A stretch of 64,000 nt of DNA from Roseovarius sp. A-2. Lineage in GTDB: Bacteria > Pseudomonadota > Alphaproteobacteria > Rhodobacterales > Rhodobacteraceae. The translations under genes were made by a program, and so were the position numbers. Position 1 is the first letter of the stretch; the number at the start of each line of letters is the position of its first letter. Shown here piece by piece: positions 18,464 to 26,979 of this stretch. The notes under the pieces are model-generated. The model searched no databases and was not told the origin of the DNA. It was given only the letters and a program-made list of their open reading frames with translations. The stretch lies in the NCBI RefSeq assembly GCF_002072155.1, contig NZ_BDIY01000002.1, positions 124,001 through 188,000 on the forward strand, given 5' to 3'.

Positions 18464-18957
18464 GTGTCACTCTCCCGGATGGCATGGTAGCGGCGGCGCA
18501 TGTCCGGGTCCATCATCGCCTCGAGGACGCGGCGAAAGCCCGCAACCGATTGCGGACCGGCGGCGCGATAGGCGGCGCGCATGCGCGCGCGCTGCGCATC
18601 CGACAGCTTGCGTTCGAGCGCCGCGCCGTCCCCTGTCAGGGTAAGATGGCGCTCGCGCTTGTCGGTGGTGCCGACGCGGCTCTCGACCAGACCGTCCTCA
18701 ATCAGGGTCCGCAGCACGCGGTTGAGCGATTGCTTGGTGACGCCGAGAATGGCCAGCAGGTTGTTGACCGTGGTGCCGGGGCTGCGGGCGATGAAATGAA
18801 GCGCGCGGTGATGCGCCCGGCCATAGGCCATGGTGGCAAGGATGCGGTCAGGGTCGGCGGTGAAGCCGCGATAGGCGAAGAACATCGCCTCGATCCCCTG
18901 ACGCAGTTGCTCGTCGGTCAGGAAAAGCAGGTTCTCGCCGCCCTGTAATTCGGCCAT
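18460..18957 (-). CDS. petP: MarR-family transcriptional regulator, PetP type
   Basis: 165 residues. The winged-helix core is visible: HRALHFIARSPGTTVNNLL, then GVTKQSLNRVLRTLIEDGLV, and the wing ESRVGTTDKRERHLTLT with the DxR signature (DKRER). The N-terminal GIEAMFFAYRGFTADPD helix forms the dimer. Placement directly before an OmpR regulator, with a four-base overlap, is the petP-petR order known from Rhodobacter. Start at 18957 is preferred over 18996 because the extra residues are basic and not family-like. A sequence with GTCA...TGAC half-sites upstream (19002-19016) could be its operator (inference). Confidence 0.75.
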   Translation of the reverse strand: MAELQGGENLLFLTDEQLRQGIEAMFFAYRGFTADPDRILATMAYGRAHHRALHFIARSPGTTVNNLLAILGVTKQSLNRVLRTLIEDGLVESRVGTTDKRERHLTLTGDGAALERKLSDAQRARMRAAYRAAGPQSVAGFRRVLEAMMDPDMRRRYHAIRESDT

Positions 18958-19011
18958 GACACCGCTCCGTTCACAAATCACGCGCTTTGGCTTCACATTA
19001 AGTCAGCTTTA

Positions 19012-19040
19012 TTGACATTCCAAGGGCAAACTGGTAGCGA
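19012..19040 (+). promoter_or_regulatory. Possible ilvE promoter and divergent operator
   Basis: TTGACA at 19012-19017, a 17-base spacer and TAGCGA at 19035-19040. It overlaps a GTCA (19002-19005) / TGAC (19013-19016) inverted pair in the 164-base region between petP and ilvE. The -35 match is perfect, the -10 match is only moderate. Confidence 0.35.
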
Positions 19041-19121
19041 ATCGCAGATTTCGCGCAATTTTATGTCCGACGCGGACGTATTGCGCGCAACAAATGAAAA
19101 TATGCGCAAAGGAGACGCAAG

Positions 19122-19988
19122 ATGTCTGGCTATGGTGATCGCGATGGCAAGATCTGGATGGATGGCACGTTGGTCGAGTGGCGCGATGCCAATGTACATA
19201 TCCTGACCCATGCCCTGCATTACGCAAGCTCGGTCTTCGAGGGCGAGCGCTGTTATGACGGCAAGGTGTTCAAAAGCCGCGCCCATTCTGAACGGCTGCT
19301 GAAATCGGGCGAGTTGATGGATATGCCGATCCCCTACACAGTGGACGAGATCGAGGCCGCCAAGGCCGCCGTGCTGGAGGCCAACGGCCTGAGCAATGCC
19401 TATGTGCGGGTGCTGGCGTTTCGCGGCGCGGGCGAAGACATGGGTGTTGCCGCCGCGCGCAACCCTATCCGGATGGCGGTGACCGCCTGGGAATGGGGCA
19501 ACTATTACGGCGATGCCAAGATGAAGGGCGCCAAGCTCGATATCGCCAAGTGGAAGCGCCCGAGCCCCGAGACGATCCCGGTCGCGGCCAAGGCGGCGGG
19601 GCTTTATATGATCTGCACCATGTCCAAGCATGCCGCCGAGGCCAAGGGGTGCTCGGATGCGATGTTCCTCGATTATCGCGGCTACGTGGCCGAGGCGACG
19701 GGCGCCAACATCTTTTTCGTCAAGGATGGCGAGGTGCACACGCCGCTGGCCGACGCGATCCTGAATGGCCTCACGCGGCAGACGGTGATCGGCATGCTCA
19801 AGGACCGTCAGGTCAAGGTGCATGAGCGCCACATCATGCCTGAGGAGCTGGAAGGCTTCGAGCAGTGCTGGCTGACCGGCTCGGCGGCCGAGGTCACGCC
19901 GGTCGGGCAGATCGGCGATTACAGTTTCGAGGTGGGCGCGATGACGCGCGACATGTCGGCGGCCTACGAGGCGCTCGTGCGCGCCTGA
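19122..19988 (+). CDS. ilvE: Branched-chain amino-acid aminotransferase
   Basis: 288 residues, fold-type IV PLP enzyme. HALHYASSVFEGERCYDGK is the BCAT substrate-binding opening. The PLP lysine lies in WKRPSPETIPVAAKAAG, and YVAEATGANIFFVKDGE and GLTRQTVI are the usual phosphate-binding region. It performs the last step of valine, leucine and isoleucine synthesis with glutamate as donor. AAAGGAGA precedes the ATG by seven bases. Divergent from petP; followed by a strong terminator, so monocistronic. Confidence 0.95.
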   Translation: MSGYGDRDGKIWMDGTLVEWRDANVHILTHALHYASSVFEGERCYDGKVFKSRAHSERLLKSGELMDMPIPYTVDEIEAAKAAVLEANGLSNAYVRVLAFRGAGEDMGVAAARNPIRMAVTAWEWGNYYGDAKMKGAKLDIAKWKRPSPETIPVAAKAAGLYMICTMSKHAAEAKGCSDAMFLDYRGYVAEATGANIFFVKDGEVHTPLADAILNGLTRQTVIGMLKDRQVKVHERHIMPEELEGFEQCWLTGSAAEVTPVGQIGDYSFEVGAMTRDMSAAYEALVRA

Positions 19989-20016
19989 TCGGGGCCCTGG
20001 CCGACTGAAAGCGAAG

Positions 20017-20047
20017 AACCGTCCGGCATCCCGCCGGGCGGTTTTTT
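20017..20047 (+). terminator. Rho-independent terminator of ilvE
   Basis: 11-bp stem, AACCGTCCGGC (20017-20027) with GCCGGGCGGTT (20033-20043), one G·T pair, five-base loop, then an uninterrupted run of six T (20042-20047). It begins 28 bases after the ilvE stop. Confidence 0.9.
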
Positions 20048-20049
20048 GC

Positions 20050-20871
20050 GTTTTTGAGGGGGTGATTCGGCGCGTTCGCACCGCTCTCCGCAATCAGGTC
20101 CGAAGTGGTCCCGATGCGGCGCTCCCCTTAAACGTGTCGAAAATAGGGCGTTGGCGTGGCGGCACCGTGATCCGCTTTCGCATGTCGGGCGCATCGCGGC
20201 TTTGGGACGGCATGGCGTTGCCAGTTAAGCAACAGTGGTGTCAATATTTTGCTCTGCCAGCGAGCCGGAGGACGCAGACCGGCCTCCATTGGGCACCCAA
20301 TGTCACGAATACGTGAATTTTGTTTCCTTGGGCGCAACAGTTCCGCTGCGTGGTGATTTGCGTGCCGCGGGCGTTGGCAACAATCCGGCATCAGATTGCG
20401 GCGGAAAAATGGCAAAACCGGGGCTGTCGCCGCCGCGTGGCGGAGAATAAATTGCGGCGGATTTGCGGCGACATGCCTGCGTGCGACCGCCCTTTTGGTT
20501 GAGGTTCCCATCTCCGTAAATCTACTTAAAGTTGTGCATTTCGAGCATGCTTGACTTGCACTTCCCGGCACGCCATCTTCGCCTAAGTCACTAGGTTGGC
20601 GTAAAAAAATTTCTGCGTTGGGATGTGGGGGCATCAATTCGGCGCGGCTGTTTGGCAACCCGATGACGCTACGTCATATGCGCTTCGATGCGGAATGCGT
20701 GTGCATCCGTGTCGCCCGATTGCAGCGCGTTTTTCGCCTTAATTCGGGCAGATTTAGGACATGCATGCCGAAAACTTCGGTGCGCAGGGACGTGAGGCGT
20801 TTCGGCCCGTGGCGTGAAGGTTCGGGGACGTAACGAGTACGGCGAAATGAGTATTGCTGGGGAGTGCTGCC
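20050..20871. other. Long gene-free leader of the exopolysaccharide cluster
   Basis: About 820 bases with no convincing gene; reading frames present here have unnatural composition. Structure seen: a direct repeat ATTGCGGCGGA at 20395 and 20451, a palindrome ATGACG-CTA-CGTCAT at 20663-20677, and AT-rich patches near 20235-20260, 20510-20545 and 20600-20615. The position upstream of a sugar transferase suggests a regulated promoter region (inference). Confidence 0.55.
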
Positions 20872-21561
20872 ATGCCTTCGGATATGTTTTGGGCGCATCC
20901 GAGCCCGGAAGGTCGCGAACGTGTTCAAAATATTCCGGTCCCGTCCTCGGGTCCTGTGCTCTACGCCGACCGGTTCAAACGCGCGCTCGACATCGTGATC
21001 GTGCTGCTTGCTGCGCCTGTCGCGGTCATCGTTGTCGGGCTGCTTGGTCTGATCATCATGGCTGACGGCATGTCGCCCTTCTTCATGCAGGACCGTGTCG
21101 GACGCCACGGGCGGCTGTTCCGCATGCTCAAGCTGCGCAGCATGGTCGCGGATGCCGAGACGCGCCTGCAGGCGCATCTTGAGACCTGCCCCAAGGCGCG
21201 GATCGAATGGCAGGTGAACCAGAAACTGCGCCGCGATCCGCGGATCACCCGGATCGGGCGGATCATCCGCAAGACCTCGCTCGACGAATTGCCGCAACTG
21301 TGGAACGTGCTGGTGGGCGACATGTCCATTGTCGGGCCGCGCCCGATGATGCCGTCGCAACAATCCCTCTACCCGGGTATCGCCTATTATGCGATGCGCC
21401 CGGGGATCACCGGATACTGGCAGATTTCAGTGCGCAACGAGAGCAGCTTTGCCGAACGGGCGCAATTCGACGCGCGCTACTTCCGCGATCTGTCATTACT
21501 GACCGATCTGCGGGTCATGCTGCGGACCTTCGGTGTGGTGATGCGGGGCACCGGCTGCTGA
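20872..21561 (+). CDS. Polyprenyl-phosphate sugar-1-phosphate transferase (exopolysaccharide initiation)
   Basis: 229 residues. One N-terminal membrane segment (ALDIVIVLLAAPVAVIVVG) is followed by the bacterial sugar transferase domain: FRMLKLRSMVADAE, TSLDELPQLWNVLVGDMS, IVGPRPMMP and RPGITGYWQISVRNE. These enzymes place the first sugar phosphate on undecaprenyl phosphate at the inner membrane. The N-terminal multi-helix domain of WbaP is missing; this is the short PglC/ExoY-like form. ATG at 20872 has GGGGAG seven bases upstream; the in-frame TTG at 20854 is less likely. First gene of a three-gene polysaccharide cluster. Confidence 0.9.
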   Translation: MPSDMFWAHPSPEGRERVQNIPVPSSGPVLYADRFKRALDIVIVLLAAPVAVIVVGLLGLIIMADGMSPFFMQDRVGRHGRLFRMLKLRSMVADAETRLQAHLETCPKARIEWQVNQKLRRDPRITRIGRIIRKTSLDELPQLWNVLVGDMSIVGPRPMMPSQQSLYPGIAYYAMRPGITGYWQISVRNESSFAERAQFDARYFRDLSLLTDLRVMLRTFGVVMRGTGC

Positions 21562-21773
21562 GCGGGCGGCGTGTCTGCGCAACAATCCCCAACAGCGCGG
21601 GGCATTGATGCACCACAACCCGCAAATCGCCCGACATGCCGTTGAATTCATTGTCGATGCGAGGTGAGCGGGGGTAAGGTCGCGGCAACGGCCCTACCGC
21701 AGGTGCGCCGCGTTTCAAGGCGCGCGCGGGGGTCTGTTCAAGGAACGAAGGATCACGGGGGACAGGGCCTGTC

Positions 21774-23168
21774 ATGCCCAATGCCTTGGCCTTTCTGATG
21801 CTGGCGGCCTGGCCGCTTGTCACGCTGGTGATGTTTCGCCGCTGGCCTATCGAGCGTGCGCTGATCTGGTCGCTTCTTGGCGCCTACATGATGCTGCCGC
21901 CGCCGCCTGCGGCCTTCGATTTTCCGCTTATGCCGCCGTTGACCAAGGAATCGCTGCCGTCGCTGGCAACCTTCGTGATCTGCCTTGCGGTCTGCGGGCG
22001 GCGCGCGCCGCTTTTGCCCGAGGGCTGGCTGGCGCGGGCGTTGGTGCTGGTGTTCGTGTTCTGCCCCGTGGCCACCGTCCTGACCAATACCGAGCAGGTG
22101 GTCTTTGGGGCCATCGGCCTGCCCGGGCTGGGGCTTAAGGACATGGTGGCGCTGGTGCTGCTGCAATTCATCCTGCTGTTGCCATTCCTGATGGCGCGGC
22201 AATACTTGGCAACGCCCGAAGGGCTGCGCGAAATGGTCCTTGCGATCATGATCGGGGGGCTGATCTATTCGGCGCCAATGCTGCTTGAGGTGCGCCTGTC
22301 GCCGCAGCTCAATACCTGGGTCTACGGTTATTTTCAGCACAGTTTCGGGCAGATGATGCGCGGCGATGGGTTCCGTCCCATCGTCTTCATGTATCACGGG
22401 CTCTGGGTGGCGTTCTTTACCGTGATGGCGATGATCTGTGCCGTCGCCCTCGCGCGCGAGGGCGACGCGCGGCGGCGGGTCCTGATGCTGGCAGCGGCGG
22501 GCTATCTGGGGGTCGTGCTGATCCTTTGCAAGTCGCTGGGCTCGTTGATTTACGGAATTTACTTGGCACCGCTGGCACTGTTCCTGCCGACATCGCTGCA
22601 GATCCGTATTGCTGCAGGAATGGCCGTGGTGGCGATCGCCTATCCGGTGCTCAAGGGCGCGGGTCTCGTGCCGCTGGACTGGATCCTGGAACAGGCCGGA
22701 AAGATCAGCCCGGAACGCGCCAATTCCCTGCAATTCCGTCTCGACAACGAGGACAGGCTGATGGAACGCGCGCTGGAGAAACCGCTCTTCGGCTGGGGCA
22801 GTTGGGGGCGTAACCATATCCTTGATCCCGTGTCCGGTACCATCGAGACAGTGGCCGACGGACGCTGGATCATCGTGATCGGGGTGTTCGGATGGGTCGG
22901 CTATCTGGCCGAGTTCGGCCTGATCGTCCTGCCGATCCTGACGCTGTGGTTCTACAAGAACAGTCTGGGCGATGTCCCACATCAGCGCCTGGTCGGTCCA
23001 GTGACGCTCCTGCTGGCGATCAACCTGATGGACATGCTGCCCAATGCGACGCTGACCCCGCTGACATGGCTATTTGCCGGGGCGGTTCTGGGCATGGCCG
23101 AGACCGCGCGCCGCCGAACGCCCGTTCAGAGCAAACGCCGGCGCCTGCGTTGGCGGCCACTCATGTGA
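21774..23168 (+). CDS. O-antigen ligase/polymerase-like membrane protein
   Basis: 464 residues, about eleven hydrophobic segments and a basic C-terminus. EKPLFGWGSWGRN (about residue 336) matches the short loop signature of the Wzy_C/O-antigen ligase superfamily. The large periplasmic loop with NSLQFRLDNEDRLMERAL precedes it. Between a sugar transferase and a glycosyltransferase it is the natural candidate for polymerase or ligase of the exported polysaccharide. Sequence in this family is poorly conserved, so the call rests on topology, one motif and context. Confidence 0.7.
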   Translation: MPNALAFLMLAAWPLVTLVMFRRWPIERALIWSLLGAYMMLPPPPAAFDFPLMPPLTKESLPSLATFVICLAVCGRRAPLLPEGWLARALVLVFVFCPVATVLTNTEQVVFGAIGLPGLGLKDMVALVLLQFILLLPFLMARQYLATPEGLREMVLAIMIGGLIYSAPMLLEVRLSPQLNTWVYGYFQHSFGQMMRGDGFRPIVFMYHGLWVAFFTVMAMICAVALAREGDARRRVLMLAAAGYLGVVLILCKSLGSLIYGIYLAPLALFLPTSLQIRIAAGMAVVAIAYPVLKGAGLVPLDWILEQAGKISPERANSLQFRLDNEDRLMERALEKPLFGWGSWGRNHILDPVSGTIETVADGRWIIVIGVFGWVGYLAEFGLIVLPILTLWFYKNSLGDVPHQRLVGPVTLLLAINLMDMLPNATLTPLTWLFAGAVLGMAETARRRTPVQSKRRRLRWRPLM

Positions 23169-23181
23169 GGAGAGACCGCGC

Positions 23182-24471
23182 ATGAGCAAACCCCGCGTTC
23201 TGGCCATCGCCGAGGCAGCCAATCCCGAATGGGTGAGCGTGCCGCTGGTCGGCTGGTCGCTGGCCACGGCGCTGTGTGACGTGGCCGACGTGCATATCGT
23301 CACGCAGGTGCGCAACCGCGACGCGTTTCTGCGCGCCGGGCTGGTCGAAGACCGCGATTTCACCGCCATCGATTCCGAGGCCCTGGCGCGGCCCATGTGG
23401 GCGCTGGGTGAGCGGCTGCGCATGGGGCAGGGCAAGGGCTGGACCACGCTTCAGGCGATCAATGCCATCAGCTATCCGTGGTTCGAGCATCTGATCTGGC
23501 GACGTTTTGGGGCGGAGATCCGGGCCGGTGCCTATGACATCGTGCACCGCATCACGCCGCTCAGCCCGACGATTTCCTCGTCCCTGGCGGGGAAATGCGC
23601 GCGGGCGGGGGTGCCGTTCATCCTCGGGCCGCTCAATGGCGGGGTGCCCTGGCCCAAGGGGTTCGACGCAGAGCGGCGGCAAGAGCGCGAATTCCTGAGC
23701 TACCTGCGCGGGGCCTACAAGGCACTGCCGGGGCGCAAGGCGACCCTGCGCCATGCCTCCGCGATCCTGGCCGGGTCGCGGCATACGCTGGGTGAAATGC
23801 CGGGATGGGCGCAGGACAAGGCCGTCTACCTGCCCGAGAATGCGATTGATCCGGCGCGGTTCGCGGGCGGTGCCGCGCCTGCGCCGGACGGCCCGGTGCG
23901 CGCCGGGTTCGTCGGGCGGCTGGTGCCCTACAAGGGGCCGGACATGCTGATCGAGACGGCGGCACCGCTCCTGCACGCGGGGCGGCTGCATCTTGATATC
24001 GTGGGCGACGGGCCGATGATGGCGGGGCTGTGTGCGCAGGCCGAGAGGCTGGGCGTGGCCGGGGCCGTCACGTTTCATGGCTGGCTGGAACACGCCCGCG
24101 TGCAGGATGTTCTGGGCGGCTGCCACCTCTTCGCCTTCCCCTCGGTCCGCGAATTCGGTGGCGGCGTGGTGCTGGAGGCGATGGCTCTGGGCGTGCCGCC
24201 GCTGATCGTCGATTACGCCGGGCCGGGCGAGTTGGTGGACAAGGCACGCGGAACCAAGGTGCCGCTGGGCACCCGGGCCGAGATCATCGCCGGTTTTGCC
24301 GCAGCCCTTGACCGGCTGACGCAGGACCGCGCGGCGCTGGCCGCGACCGGGCAGGCGGGGCGCGACTGGGTGATGGAGCATGCCACATGGGCCGCCAAGG
24401 CGCGGCAGGTGCGCGCGGTTTATGACGCGGTGCTGACGGGCGAGCGATTGCCGCAGGTCTTTCCGTCGTGA
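23182..24471 (+). CDS. GT4-type glycosyltransferase of the polysaccharide cluster
   Basis: 429 residues. N-terminal acceptor domain to about residue 215, then ILAGSRHTLGEMP and the donor domain with FVGRLVPYKGPDMLIE, DIVGDGPMM and FAFPSVREFGGGVVLEAMALG, the E-x7-E pair of retaining GT4 enzymes. Starts 13 bases after the polymerase-like gene with GGAGAGA upstream. Probably adds a sugar to the undecaprenyl-linked unit begun by the transferase at 20872. Donor sugar unknown. Confidence 0.85.
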   Translation: MSKPRVLAIAEAANPEWVSVPLVGWSLATALCDVADVHIVTQVRNRDAFLRAGLVEDRDFTAIDSEALARPMWALGERLRMGQGKGWTTLQAINAISYPWFEHLIWRRFGAEIRAGAYDIVHRITPLSPTISSSLAGKCARAGVPFILGPLNGGVPWPKGFDAERRQEREFLSYLRGAYKALPGRKATLRHASAILAGSRHTLGEMPGWAQDKAVYLPENAIDPARFAGGAAPAPDGPVRAGFVGRLVPYKGPDMLIETAAPLLHAGRLHLDIVGDGPMMAGLCAQAERLGVAGAVTFHGWLEHARVQDVLGGCHLFAFPSVREFGGGVVLEAMALGVPPLIVDYAGPGELVDKARGTKVPLGTRAEIIAGFAAALDRLTQDRAALAATGQAGRDWVMEHATWAAKARQVRAVYDAVLTGERLPQVFPS

Positions 24472-24768
24472 GTTCGGCAATACCCTACCGCGCCGCTGAA
24501 CGGCTCCTCGGCCTGTGCGGTGTCCGGGGCGGCAGGGCGCATCTTCAGTTGTGCGCTGGTGTGGTGGCAGATCTGGCGGATCGGTTTCTGGGGATCGTGA
24601 TCATCGACCGGATGCCGGGCATGGGGGCCGCGCGGGTGGGGGTCGCGCAGGGGCTTGACCCGGGTTAGGCGGCACGGTGGGGGGCACTGGCGCTCTGGGA
24701 CGACCCGGCACTCAACGTTGCGGTGTTCGAGATGGATCGCGAGATCCTGCCGCCGCGCGGCCGCCACC
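24468..24768 (+). pseudogene. Short interrupted frame after the glycosyltransferase
   Basis: GTG at 24468 overlaps the glycosyltransferase stop (GTGA) and opens a 66-codon frame that ends in TAG at 24666-24668. The same frame continues with protein-like sequence (ALALWDDPALNVAVFEMDREIL) until it meets the convergent response-regulator gene. This looks like a gene broken by one stop and truncated at its 3' end. No family is recognised. It could also be chance coding potential in high-GC DNA. Confidence 0.3.
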
Positions 24769-25470
24769 TCACAGCGCCATGCGCGCCGTCAGCCGCGCCT
24801 CGACCAGCGCCAAAACTCGCGCGATGCCCGCCTCGGACCCATTCCCGTCCAGGCCAGCCGCTGCCTCGGCCAGGAACATGTCTTGCGCCGCCCGCGCCAC
24901 ACCGCCCAGAAATTGCGCCACATAGGCCAGCGTGGCATGGTCCGGCACCTCTTCCAGCAGGCTGCGGACATGATCCAGATCGTCGCGATAGGCCAGCCGG
25001 TCGGGCGTGATCTGCTCGTCGTTCAGCGCATAAGGTCCGGCAGGGCAACGCTCCCGGGGCAGGTGGCGCAGCATTTCCTGCTGAAAGACCCCGAGGCTCT
25101 CGATCGGTTTGGCGAGAAAACCGTCAGCCCCCGCGTCAAGCGCCGGGTCGCGCATGACCGCATCGCCGCTGGTGGCGAGAATCACGCCGACACGCGGCAC
25201 CGCCTGCGCCAGCGCCGCGATCAGGTCGATCCCCGACCCGTCCGGCAGCCCCGGATCGACGATCACCACCGAGGGGCGATAGACTGACAGGTGCCGCCGC
25301 GCCGAGGTAAGGCAATCGGCCCGCCGGATCCGCGCGCCGCTGCGCAGGCACATCAGGCGCAGCGCCTCAGAGGCATAGCGGCTGTCCTCGACCGCGAGCA
25401 CGGTCATGCCCAGAAGCGGGCGCTGGGAACTGGGGGCGCGTGGCTGCGCGAGGCTGTCGAGATCGGTCAT
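24769..25470 (-). CDS. Response regulator with receiver domain and unrecognised helical tail
   Basis: 233 residues. The receiver domain covers about 18-145: VLAVEDSRYASEALRLM, phospho-acceptor in VVIVDPGLPDGSGIDL, threonine/serine position in ILATSGD and lysine in GFLAKPIESL. The remaining ~90 residues are alpha-helical (DDLDHVRSLLEEV, FLGGVARAAQDMF) with no DNA-binding or enzymatic motif that I recognise. An AAGGA site stands before the ATG at 25470. No kinase gene is adjacent. Output may be by protein-protein contact (inference). Confidence 0.8.
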   Translation of the reverse strand: MTDLDSLAQPRAPSSQRPLLGMTVLAVEDSRYASEALRLMCLRSGARIRRADCLTSARRHLSVYRPSVVIVDPGLPDGSGIDLIAALAQAVPRVGVILATSGDAVMRDPALDAGADGFLAKPIESLGVFQQEMLRHLPRERCPAGPYALNDEQITPDRLAYRDDLDHVRSLLEEVPDHATLAYVAQFLGGVARAAQDMFLAEAAAGLDGNGSEAGIARVLALVEARLTARMAL

Positions 25471-25617
25471 AGGGATGATCCTTCTTGCAGGGGATGCGCC
25501 CAGCATGGCCCGGTTTTGGTGAACGTGGGGTTAATGCGCGGCTTGCGTCCCTCTGTCGCTTGTCAGGGGCGGGCAACATCCCCATAAACGCCCCAGATCA
25601 GACGAAAGGATCACGCC

Positions 25618-26022
25618 ATGATCGGACGCCTCAATCACGTGGCCATCGCCGTGCCGGACCTCACTGCTGCGGCCGAGCAGTATCGCAGCGCGCTGGGTGC
25701 CAAGGTCGGCGCGCCCCAGGACGAGCCCGATCACGGCGTCACGGTCGTGTTCATCGAACTGCCCAACACCAAGATCGAGCTGCTGTATCCGTTGGGCGAG
25801 GACAGCCCGATCAACGGTTTTCTGGAAAAGAACCCCTCGGGTGGCATTCACCATGTCTGCTACGAGGTCGATGACATCCTCGCCGCCCGCGATCACCTGA
25901 AATCCACCGGTGCGCGGGTTCTGGGCAGTGGCGAGCCCAAGATCGGCGCGCATGGCAAGCCGGTGCTGTTCCTGCATCCCAAGGATTTCAACGGCTGCCT
26001 CGTGGAACTGGAGCAGGTCTGA
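25618..26022 (+). CDS. mce: Methylmalonyl-CoA epimerase
   Basis: 134 residues, vicinal-oxygen-chelate fold with two repeats. Metal ligands are visible in LNHVAIAVPDL (His), GGIHHVCYEVDD (His) and GCLVELEQV (Glu). GAPQDEPDHGVTVVFIELPNT is usual for the enzyme. It interconverts (S)- and (R)-methylmalonyl-CoA in propionyl-CoA and ethylmalonyl-CoA metabolism. The following DUF1467 gene starts on the final base of its stop, an order common in Rhodobacterales. Confidence 0.93.
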   Translation: MIGRLNHVAIAVPDLTAAAEQYRSALGAKVGAPQDEPDHGVTVVFIELPNTKIELLYPLGEDSPINGFLEKNPSGGIHHVCYEVDDILAARDHLKSTGARVLGSGEPKIGAHGKPVLFLHPKDFNGCLVELEQV

Positions 26023-26306
26023 TGGGGGTGACCTCGGCTCTCGTGCTGCTTGCGGTGATCTGGTTCATGACCTTTTTCATCGTCCTGCCGATCCGCATCC
26101 AGACGCAGGGCGATCTGGGCAAGATCGTGCCCGGTACCCATGCCGGATCGCCCGAGCATCACCACCTGAAGAAAAAGGCCTGGATCACCACCGGTATCGC
26201 CTTCGTGCTGTGGATCATTATCGGCGGCACGATCCTGTCGGGAGTCATCACGCTTGAGGATATCGACATGTTCAACCGGATCGGGCCGGGCTCCGCGTCT
26301 GAATAG
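26022..26306 (+). CDS. DUF1467-family small membrane protein
   Basis: 94 residues. Two transmembrane helices (ALVLLAVIWFMTFFIVLPI and ITTGIAFVLWIIIGGTIL) flank a conserved polar loop with PGTHAGSPEHHHLKKK. This is the DUF1467 pattern. Function unknown. One-base overlap with mce. Its 3' end overlaps the convergent EI24-type gene by 35 bases. Confidence 0.85.
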   Translation: MGVTSALVLLAVIWFMTFFIVLPIRIQTQGDLGKIVPGTHAGSPEHHHLKKKAWITTGIAFVLWIIIGGTILSGVITLEDIDMFNRIGPGSASE

Positions 26307-26979
26307 CGTGGTAAATGTGGGTGAAGGTCGCGGCACCCATGATCGGGATCAGCAGGTTCACCAGCGGTAGCGACAGCGGCAGCGCCATCAGCACCCCGGC
26401 CAGCCAGATCGTCATCCGGTGGCGGCGGCGCAGCGCCTTGGCCTGGGTCCGCCCGACCCGGCGGATCGCCACCAGCGTGAAATATTCCATCCCCAGCAGA
26501 TAGCCATTGAGCGCCCAGAAGATGAGCGGCGCGAAGGGCGTGAAGATCACATAGAGGATCAGTGCCAGCGTGTTGGCCCCTATGATCACGCCCAGAAAAT
26601 TGATCGTGTCGCGCAGCGCCTCGCCGAAGGGGACGCTCAGCGCGGGCGGCAGGGTGGGATAATGTCTGTCCTCCACCGCCTGCGCCACGGTGTCGAGAAA
26701 CATCGAGGTGATCGCCGAGGCGACGGGCACCATCAGAAACACCGAGAGCACGAACATCAGCAACAGCGACGCGCCGCCCAGCAGATCGCCCAGCCATGTC
26801 ACCTCGCCGATGATTGGCAGCGTGGTGCTGTCGCCGACGGCGGATTGCACCAGCCACAACACCCCGGCATAGGCGACGATCAAGAGCGCCAGCGTCAGGC
26901 CCACGCCAAGCAACAGAACCTTGCGGAAACGCGGATCGCCGATCTGGCCCATGGCCTTGAAGAAGCTCGAAAAAATCAT
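26272..26979 (-). CDS. EI24/CysZ-like membrane protein
   Basis: 235 residues with four to five hydrophobic spans. Family landmarks: DPRFRKVLLLGVGLTLALL, the amphipathic SMFLDTVAQAVEDRHYP loop, and FWALNGYLLGMEYFTLVAIRRV. The EI24 family includes CysZ sulfate permeases, but proteobacterial members outside cys operons are of uncertain role. ATG at 26979 overlaps the upstream nitroreductase stop as ATGA and is preferred over GTG at 26991. Convergent with DUF1467. Confidence 0.8.
   Translation of the reverse strand: MIFSSFFKAMGQIGDPRFRKVLLLGVGLTLALLIVAYAGVLWLVQSAVGDSTTLPIIGEVTWLGDLLGGASLLLMFVLSVFLMVPVASAITSMFLDTVAQAVEDRHYPTLPPALSVPFGEALRDTINFLGVIIGANTLALILYVIFTPFAPLIFWALNGYLLGMEYFTLVAIRRVGRTQAKALRRRHRMTIWLAGVLMALPLSLPLVNLLIPIMGAATFTHIYHAIQTRSPARSG

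Noticed and set aside
20128..20658. 176-codon minus-strand frame in the exopolysaccharide leader
   Set aside because: Proline/arginine/histidine-rich, no ribosome site, no motif; the region behaves as non-coding.
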